NCBI GenBank assembly: GCA_023413135.1
Contig: JAEZQK010000088.1
Location: 1 to 64,000 of the forward strand
Length of the DNA stretch: 64,000 nt
Direction: 5' to 3'
From: Bacillota bacterium
GTDB taxonomy: Bacteria; Bacillota; Clostridia; Christensenellales; Aristaeellaceae
The notes below the pieces were generated by a model, which was not told the origin of the DNA, did no database searches, and was given only the letters and a program-made list of their open reading frames with translations. This document shows, piece after piece, positions 58,563-64,000 of this stretch. The position numbers and the translations under genes were made by a program. Position 1 is the first letter of the stretch, and every line of letters begins with the position of its first letter.

Positions 58563-59471
58563 ATGGATTTTCAGGTCATGCTCAGGCTTACGGGGATGCT
58601 TTTTGTGCTGGTCATCGTTGGTATGTATGCCCGCAAGCGGAACATTATCACCCCTGAGTCCAGGGCGCACCTTTCCGACCTGCTGATTGAAGTCATCCTT
58701 CCCATGAACATCCTCTCTTCGTTTGATATACAGCTTGATACTGGGCTCATCTGGCGGGCGGCGCTGGCGCTGATTCTGTCCCTTGGTGTGCAGATATTCA
58801 GCGTGGGGTTAAGCCGGCTCCTGTACGGGAAGACGGATGCATCCAGGCAGGCGGTGCTTAGGTATTCCACCGTCGTTTCCAACGCGGGGTTCATGGGCTT
58901 GCCCATCGTAAGGGCGGCCTTGGGCACGGAGGCGGCGCTCTATGCATCCATCGCCTTGATTCCCATGCGGGTCTTCATGTGGTCCGCGGGGCTTTCGCTT
59001 TTTACGAAGGCCGATGCAAAATCCGCGCTGCGCCGTTTGCTGACCCATCCCTGCAACATTGCAGTGGCGGCGGGCTTTGTAGTTTTGCTCATGCCCGGCG
59101 GGCTGCCGGATTTTCTTTCAGGAGCGGTTTCAAGCGTTGGCAACTGCGCCACGGCTATCTCCATGCTGATCATCGGCGGCTTTCTGGCCGAGATCGATAT
59201 CAAATCGGTCATCACTAAAGAGGTGCTGTTCTATTCCGCCATCCGGCTGATTCTGATCCCCTTGGCAGTCCTTTTGCTGACGGCGCTTTTGCAGGTAGAC
59301 CGGCTCCTTGCGGGAGCCCTTACGCTTTTGGCCGCCATGCCGGCGGGCAGCACAACGGCGATACTGGCCGCCAAGTATGGCGGCGACGCAGGCTTCGCCT
59401 CCAAGGTCATTTTTGTATCCACCGTGCTGTCATTGATCACCATTCCCGTTTTTGGCCTGGTTGCCGCGTAA
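58563..59471 (+). CDS. AEC-family transporter (auxin-efflux-carrier type)
   Basis: 302 residues with about ten membrane helices. Family features include ITPESRAHLSDLLIEVILPMNI, VVSNAGFMGLPIVRAAL at about residue 100 and the C-terminal half PAGSTTAILAAKYGGDAGFASKVIFVSTVLSLITIPVF. Bacterial AEC proteins export or import malate, malonate or other organic acids. Being 60 bases downstream of the aminotransferase, it may move the organic acid used by this gene group. Confidence 0.88.
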   Translation: MDFQVMLRLTGMLFVLVIVGMYARKRNIITPESRAHLSDLLIEVILPMNILSSFDIQLDTGLIWRAALALILSLGVQIFSVGLSRLLYGKTDASRQAVLRYSTVVSNAGFMGLPIVRAALGTEAALYASIALIPMRVFMWSAGLSLFTKADAKSALRRLLTHPCNIAVAAGFVVLLMPGGLPDFLSGAVSSVGNCATAISMLIIGGFLAEIDIKSVITKEVLFYSAIRLILIPLAVLLLTALLQVDRLLAGALTLLAAMPAGSTTAILAAKYGGDAGFASKVIFVSTVLSLITIPVFGLVAA

Positions 59472-59652
59472 CGTTATTCCAGATAATTGAAGATGCATAG
59501 CGATGTAGAGCCAGATTCAAATACACATAAAAAACACAACTAAAACAATAGAAAAGTGAAAAGACTATCTATCGGTATTGCATTTTTGGATGCGATGTGT
59601 TATTTTTAGTTCGTCTTACTGAGAAGAAACAAAGGCGTTTCACATCCTGACC

Positions 59653-59687
59653 GACGTATGCCGTAAGGGTGTGATACGTCCTTTTTT
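59653..59687 (+). terminator. Terminator before the peptide ABC operon
   Basis: GACGTAT pairs with ATACGTC around 14 bases, then CTTTTTT. It ends the AEC transcript; the operon promoter should lie between about 59500 and 59700 (AT-rich). Confidence 0.7.
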
Positions 59688-59728
59688 CAAGTTAAAATTA
59701 CAATCGTAGAATGGAAGGGGAAGGTACC

Positions 59729-61603
59729 ATGAAGCGTATCATCGCACTCTGTCTGTCGGTTTTGATCCTTCTTGCAAGTGCCGCGGGCGCCTTGGCCGAA
59801 AAGAACAAGGCGGCGGTGCAGGAGGTCACCCTCGTATACTCCAGCGAGTATACTACCTTCAACTACATGTATGAAAGCTCCGGCGAAAGCATGGCCAATT
59901 TCATCGATACTTTGATCGAGTATGACAATTACGGCGTCCTTCAGCCCTGCCTGGCCGAAAGCTGGGAGACGAGCGAAGACGGCCTGACCTGGACCTTCCA
60001 TCTGCGCCCCGGTGTCAAGTGGTACACCGCCGACAAAGGGGAATACGCCGAAAGCGTCGCGGCGGACTACGTGTACTCCGCCAAGCGGGTGCTTACCGCC
60101 AAGTATGCCTCAAAGACGGCGGATATCCTGTATGTCATTAAGAATGCCGAAAAATATTTCAGCGGCGAGATCACCGACTTTAACGAGGTCGGCGTAAAGG
60201 CGCTGGATGACTATACCCTCCAGTACACCCTGGAAAGCCCCGTGCCCTACTTCCTGTCCATGCTGTCCTACGTTTGCTTCATGCCGGCCAACGAAAAGTT
60301 TGCCGAGGAGATGGGCGACGATTTTGGCCTTGACAACTACTCCATCCTCTATAACGGCGCTTACATCCTGGAGACCTTCGAGCCCCAAAGCCGCCGGATT
60401 TTTGTCCGCAACGAGAACTACTGGGATAAGGAGGATATCCACATCTTAAAGATCACCGGCATCTTCAACAAGGAAGCCGGCACCCTGGCTCCCGAGCTCT
60501 TCCTACGGGGCGAAGTGACCAGGGCAGACATTCCCGCCACCCAGATTGAATCCTGGCTCAGCGATCCCAACAAGGCAGCCATGGTTCGCCCCAGCCGCGC
60601 GGCATTCAATTACTCCTACTTCTACATGCTCAACTTCTGGCCCAACTTTCCCGAGGAATACGGCCATGAGAACTGGCTGAAAGCTGCCAACAATTTGAAC
60701 TTCCGCAAATCCTTCTTCCACGGCTTTGACCGTGTGAAGGCTATGCTGACGGAAAGCCCCTATTCTCCCGAAGATTTCATCAGCAACACCATCACCCCCG
60801 CGGGCTTTACCTCTGCCGGTGGCGTGGACTATACGCAGATGGGCGGCCTGGCCCCCATTTCAAACGGCGATTCCTTTAACCCCGACCTGGCGCTTGAATA
60901 CAAGGCAAAGGCTATGGAAGAACTGATTGCCGCCGGTGCCACCCTGCCTGTGAAGGTGTATATGCCCTATAACGCTGGCAAGACCGCCAACACCAACCGC
61001 GCCCAGGTGGTGGAGCAGCAGATGGAAGGGCTGCTGGGCACCGATTACATCGACATCGTACTGGAAGGCTACCCCGATACCGACTACCTGAACAAGACAC
61101 GCCGGGCCGGCAATTACAGCTTCATGGAATGCTACTGGGGCCCGGACTATGCCGATCCCTACACCTTCACCGATCCCTTCCGCATCATCCAGCTCTACGG
61201 CTTTATCTACATGGCCGAGGGCTTGGCGGAAGAGACCACCGAAAGTGATCCCGAAGGGGCTATGGACCGCATTGGCCGCTACTGGAAGAATGTGAAGTAT
61301 GACGACATGGTAAAGGAAGCCTACGCCATCACTACCGACCTTCCCAAGCGCTTCGAGATCCTGGCCAATGCTGAGGCGTGGCTCATCGACCAGGCTTACG
61401 TGATTCCCTATTGCCTGGACGGCGCGGGCTACACCGCCTCCTGCCTGAACCCCTTCGAGTCCCAGTACGCCCCCTTCGGCGTATCCGAGAACCGCTACAA
61501 GTACCAGTACGTGTATGAGACGCCCTTCAGCGCAGAGGAGTATGCAGCCCTGCTCACCCAATGGGAAGCGGAGCGTGCCGAGCAGCTGGCTGCCAGCAAA
61601 TAA
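59729..61603 (+). CDS. Oligopeptide/dipeptide ABC transporter substrate-binding protein
   Basis: 624 residues, solute-binding protein family 5. The signal peptide MKRIIALCLSVLILLASAAG is cleaved at ALAEK; there is no lipobox. Typical blocks are VLQPCLAESWETSEDGLTWTFHLRPGVKWY and YNGAYILETFEPQSRRIFVRNENYWDKED. It lies outside the cytosol and hands peptides or similar compounds to the permease pair that follows. AGGGGAAGG precedes ATG 59729. A repeat of about 120 bases separates it from the permeases. Confidence 0.9.
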   Translation: MKRIIALCLSVLILLASAAGALAEKNKAAVQEVTLVYSSEYTTFNYMYESSGESMANFIDTLIEYDNYGVLQPCLAESWETSEDGLTWTFHLRPGVKWYTADKGEYAESVAADYVYSAKRVLTAKYASKTADILYVIKNAEKYFSGEITDFNEVGVKALDDYTLQYTLESPVPYFLSMLSYVCFMPANEKFAEEMGDDFGLDNYSILYNGAYILETFEPQSRRIFVRNENYWDKEDIHILKITGIFNKEAGTLAPELFLRGEVTRADIPATQIESWLSDPNKAAMVRPSRAAFNYSYFYMLNFWPNFPEEYGHENWLKAANNLNFRKSFFHGFDRVKAMLTESPYSPEDFISNTITPAGFTSAGGVDYTQMGGLAPISNGDSFNPDLALEYKAKAMEELIAAGATLPVKVYMPYNAGKTANTNRAQVVEQQMEGLLGTDYIDIVLEGYPDTDYLNKTRRAGNYSFMECYWGPDYADPYTFTDPFRIIQLYGFIYMAEGLAEETTESDPEGAMDRIGRYWKNVKYDDMVKEAYAITTDLPKRFEILANAEAWLIDQAYVIPYCLDGAGYTASCLNPFESQYAPFGVSENRYKYQYVYETPFSAEEYAALLTQWEAERAEQLAASK

Positions 61604-61677
61604 GCTGGTGGTCGTAAGTTAAGCATCCAACACATAAGGGGCTGCTGCTCCGAAAAAGGGGTATGAGGCGAGCAAGT

Positions 61678-61800
61678 CAAGGCTTCCCCTTGAGGGGAAG
61701 CTGTCGACAAAGTCGACTGATGAGGTGTAAGGGGCCAAAGACAACTAAGCTAAACACCTCATTCGGCGCTGCGCGCCACCTTCCCCTCAAGGGGAAGGCT
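61678..61800. mobile_element. Short form of the MITE-like element
   Basis: It starts AAGGCTTCCCCTTGAGGGGA and ends with the inverse TCCCCTCAAGGGGAAGGCT. Inside are GTCGACAAAGTCGAC and GGCGCTGCGCGCC hairpins and two inverse GATGAGGTGT/ACACCTCAT copies. It lacks the CATCTGGCTC blocks present at 15390, so it is either the basic unit or a deletion form. It lies within the peptide ABC operon, between binding protein and permease. Confidence 0.7.
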
Positions 61801-61893
61801 AAGTACAATCGTCCTGACCAGCTTAGCCATAACAAGCGCAGGATAAGCCTTTGCAAAGGCTTATCCTGCGCTGAATTCAAGGGGTGAGCCTAT

Positions 61894-62841
61894 TTGGCCA
61901 GATACTTTCTCAAGCGCACATGCTTTGCGATGGTTTCCCTGTTTATCGTAATTACCGCCGTGTTCCTGCTCATGCGGCTTCTGCCGGTGGAAGGGTATTT
62001 CGGCAGCCGCTCCGATGTCATGGATGAGTCGACAAAAAACAACGTGCTTCAAAACCTGGGTTTACTGGACCCCTGGTATGTGCAGCTGGGCCGTTTTTAC
62101 CAGGATGTCTCCCAGGGGAATTTCGGGCGTTCCATTACCTTGCGCCCCAAGGCGCAGGTGGCCCGCATCCTGAATGAAAAGATCCCCTATTCCCTCACCT
62201 TTGGCCTTTCCTCCATAGCCCTTTCCCTGGTATTGGGATGCGGGCTCGGGATTTTGATGGCCCGCTCCAAGGGAAGGTTCTGGGACAGGATCGGCACCAG
62301 CTATATCGTGATCATCAACGCCGTGCCACCCATCATTTGTTATCTGGCGGTGCAGTTGGGCGTCACCGGCATTTTGCCCCTGCCCATGCTGTTCAACGAA
62401 AGCAAGCCCTTAAGCTTTATATTGCCCACCCTTTGCATGGCCATGGGCCCCACCGCCAGCTATGCCATGTGGATCAGGCGCTATATGGTGGATGAGCTGA
62501 ACAAGGATTATATCAAGCTGGCCCGGGCCAAGGGTATGAAAAACAGGGACATCATGCTCAAGCATGTGATGCGCAACGCCTTCATCCCCATGGCCCAGTA
62601 CCTGCCCTCCTCCATATTGTATACCATTTCCGGCTCCATTTACGTGGAGGCCCTCTTCTCCGTCCCCGGCACGGGCGGGCTGCTGGTGGACGCCATCCAG
62701 CGGCAGGATAATCCCCTGGTGCAGGCGCTGGTGCTGATTTATTCCGCCATCGGCGTCATCGGGCTCTTGCTGGGAGATGTGGCCATGGCTATCTGCGATC
62801 CCAGAATCGTGCTGGATAAAAAGGAAGGGGGGAGCCGCTGA
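61894..62841 (+). CDS. Peptide ABC transporter permease, DppB/OppB type
   Basis: 315 residues, six membrane helices. The N-terminal FFLRxx-like pattern (YFLKRTCFAMVSLFIVITAVF), YGRSI-like NFGRSITLRPKAQ, and the coupling loop DYIKLARAKGMKNRDIMLKHVMRNAFIP at about 208-235 are family marks. TTG start with AAGGGGTGAG. It shares TGATG with the next gene. Confidence 0.92.
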   Translation: MARYFLKRTCFAMVSLFIVITAVFLLMRLLPVEGYFGSRSDVMDESTKNNVLQNLGLLDPWYVQLGRFYQDVSQGNFGRSITLRPKAQVARILNEKIPYSLTFGLSSIALSLVLGCGLGILMARSKGRFWDRIGTSYIVIINAVPPIICYLAVQLGVTGILPLPMLFNESKPLSFILPTLCMAMGPTASYAMWIRRYMVDELNKDYIKLARAKGMKNRDIMLKHVMRNAFIPMAQYLPSSILYTISGSIYVEALFSVPGTGGLLVDAIQRQDNPLVQALVLIYSAIGVIGLLLGDVAMAICDPRIVLDKKEGGSR

Positions 62842-63863
62842 TGAGCCTTACGCTCTTGAAGCCCTTTCAAAAATCCGGGAAGGCTTTACCCGCCCATGTG
62901 CTTTTGCGGGAGGACAATCCCCCGGAAGTTTTGGATGCAAGCCTCTTTGTCCCTGCCGCTTACGACGGGTCGGCGGCCGAGAAGGCCGGCTATTCCAACT
63001 ACTCCTATTGGCGCTCCACCTTCCACATGTTCCAGAAGAACAGGGTGGCCATGTTCTTCCTAAGCGTCCTTCTTGTCATGCTGCTGTTCACCTTCATCCA
63101 GCCCTTGCTGCCCAACCAGAAATCGCCCACCGTCATCAACAACGACCCGGTGACGGGGTATCAATTGCGCAACATCCAGCCCAATGCGGAATACTGGTTC
63201 GGCACCAATTCTATCGGCCAGGATCTGTGGAGCAGGCTTTGGTCCGGCACCCGCACATCGCTGTTTATCGGCGTGACGGTAGCGCTCTTTGAGGCCGTGA
63301 TCGGCATCCTTATGGGCGTCATCTGGGGCTATGTCCGCAGGCTGGACCGGCTGTTCACCGAAATATACAATGTGCTGGACAACATCCCCACCACCATCAT
63401 CCGAATTCTGATCACCTATATCATGCGTCCATCGTTGTTCACGGTCACATTTGTCATGTGTTTGACGGGCTGGATGGGCATGGCAAGGTTCATCCGCAAT
63501 CAGATCGTGATCATCAGGGACCGGGAGTACAACCTGGCCTCCCGCTGCCTGGGCACAACCACGGGTCAGATCATTTCAAAAAACCTTTTGCCGTATCTCG
63601 TATCGGTAATCATGCTCCGCACGGCCCTCGCCATCCCCGGCGCCATCGGCACGGAGGTGTTTTTGACGTACATCGGCCTTGGCCTGCCGGTGGATATCCC
63701 GGCGCTGGGCAACCTTATCAACGAAGGCCGCCAGGTGATGCTCAACCCCACCATGACGTATCAGCTCATGTTCCCGGCCGTCGCGGTCTCCATTATCACC
63801 GTATCCTTCTACATGATAGGCAACGGCTTTTCCGATGCGGCGGATCCCCGCAATCATGTGTAG
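62841..63863 (+). CDS. Peptide ABC transporter permease, DppC/OppC type
   Basis: 340 residues. An N-terminal cytosolic part of about 65 residues precedes six membrane helices; YWFGTNSIGQDLWSRLWSGTRTSLFIGV and the coupling loop DREYNLASRCLGTTTGQIISKNLLP are typical of the family. The start overlaps the DppB stop by one base. It forms the pore with the 61894 product. Confidence 0.92.
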   Translation: MSLTLLKPFQKSGKALPAHVLLREDNPPEVLDASLFVPAAYDGSAAEKAGYSNYSYWRSTFHMFQKNRVAMFFLSVLLVMLLFTFIQPLLPNQKSPTVINNDPVTGYQLRNIQPNAEYWFGTNSIGQDLWSRLWSGTRTSLFIGVTVALFEAVIGILMGVIWGYVRRLDRLFTEIYNVLDNIPTTIIRILITYIMRPSLFTVTFVMCLTGWMGMARFIRNQIVIIRDREYNLASRCLGTTTGQIISKNLLPYLVSVIMLRTALAIPGAIGTEVFLTYIGLGLPVDIPALGNLINEGRQVMLNPTMTYQLMFPAVAVSIITVSFYMIGNGFSDAADPRNHV

Positions 63864-63876
63864 GGGGGTGAAAGGG

Positions 63877-64000
63877 ATGGAAAACAAGGAAAAGATATTG
63901 TCTGTGGAGGACCTGACCATCGGCTTTCATTTAAGGGGTCAAACGCTTACGGCCATCCGGGGCGCCTCCCTGGATTTGTACAAGGGGGAGAGCCTAGCCA
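63877..64000 (+). CDS. Peptide ABC transporter ATPase, DppD type (partial, cut by window end)
   Basis: The first 41 residues (MENKEKILSVEDLTIGFHLR... and AIRGASLDLYKGESLA) match the start of DppD/OppD ATPases, just before Walker A. GGGGGGTGAAAGG is the ribosome site. The gene continues beyond the window, and a second ATPase gene is expected after it. Confidence 0.85.
   Translation, partial: MENKEKILSVEDLTIGFHLRGQTLTAIRGASLDLYKGESLA

Overview
The window looks like a chromosomal segment of a Gram-positive Clostridia-type anaerobe of moderate G+C. The evidence is strong AGGAGG-type ribosome sites, many TTG/GTG starts, CsoR regulators, clostridial ABC transporters, a hybrid-cluster protein, a FapA (DUF342) protein and families of short palindromic intergenic repeats. 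The repeat families and the sugar-binding proteins with signal-peptidase-I-type leaders suggest a Christensenellales-like relative, but this is only an impression. No rRNA, tRNA, CRISPR array or complete transposon was recognised.

Layout. 1-3.1 kb: repeat end, a TetR regulator with its own palindromic operator, a BtrH-like protein and an AraC/GyrI-type regulator. 3.3-8.3 kb: a FapA-like protein, then a KAP P-loop NTPase bracketed by two mirror-image copies of a small-protein/XRE-repressor module. 8.3-11.3 kb: sigma factor, membrane anti-sigma-like protein and a divergent secreted protein. 12-15.3 kb: sugar ABC operon with the binding protein last. 16-18.7 kb: ABC-2 export system. 18.7-25.5 kb: a GH65 disaccharide phosphorylase with its sugar ABC transporter and a divergent LacI regulator sharing a compact promoter/operator region. 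25.7-30.3 kb: holin-like membrane protein, polar amino-acid ABC transporter, and a secreted SH3 protein with a dead metallo-beta-lactamase-like domain.

31.8-45.3 kb is the most distinctive part: a copper island. A group II intron 3' remnant lies at its left edge. On the minus strand are a Cys-rich copper-storage (Csp/DUF326) protein, an extremely Met/Asn/Gly-rich membrane protein, two related Met-rich two-TM proteins, a cytochrome-b-like protein, a zinc-ribbon membrane protein, a 33-residue membrane peptide, a two-TM protein with an internal repeat, a catalytically dead P-type ATPase homologue, a DUF2933 protein and CsoR. On the plus strand are an HMA-SafE-cupredoxin fusion and then a second CsoR, a DUF2318 protein, a complete CopA, a lipoprotein and CopZ. 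Three GC-centred palindromes (36352, 38611, 40742) look like CsoR operators, so the island is probably one copper-induced regulon that senses, sequesters, moves and exports Cu(I).

45.5-51 kb: an orphan histidine kinase followed by a UbiG-like methyltransferase, a Cys-rich flavin oxidoreductase and a thioester-reductase-like SDR, possibly a small biosynthetic unit. 51.4-54.5 kb: an erythromycin-esterase-family protein and hybrid-cluster protein. 54.6-59.5 kb: PucR regulator, D-2-hydroxyacid dehydrogenase, aminotransferase and AEC transporter. 59.7 kb to the end: an oligopeptide/dipeptide ABC operon cut off by the window edge within its first ATPase.
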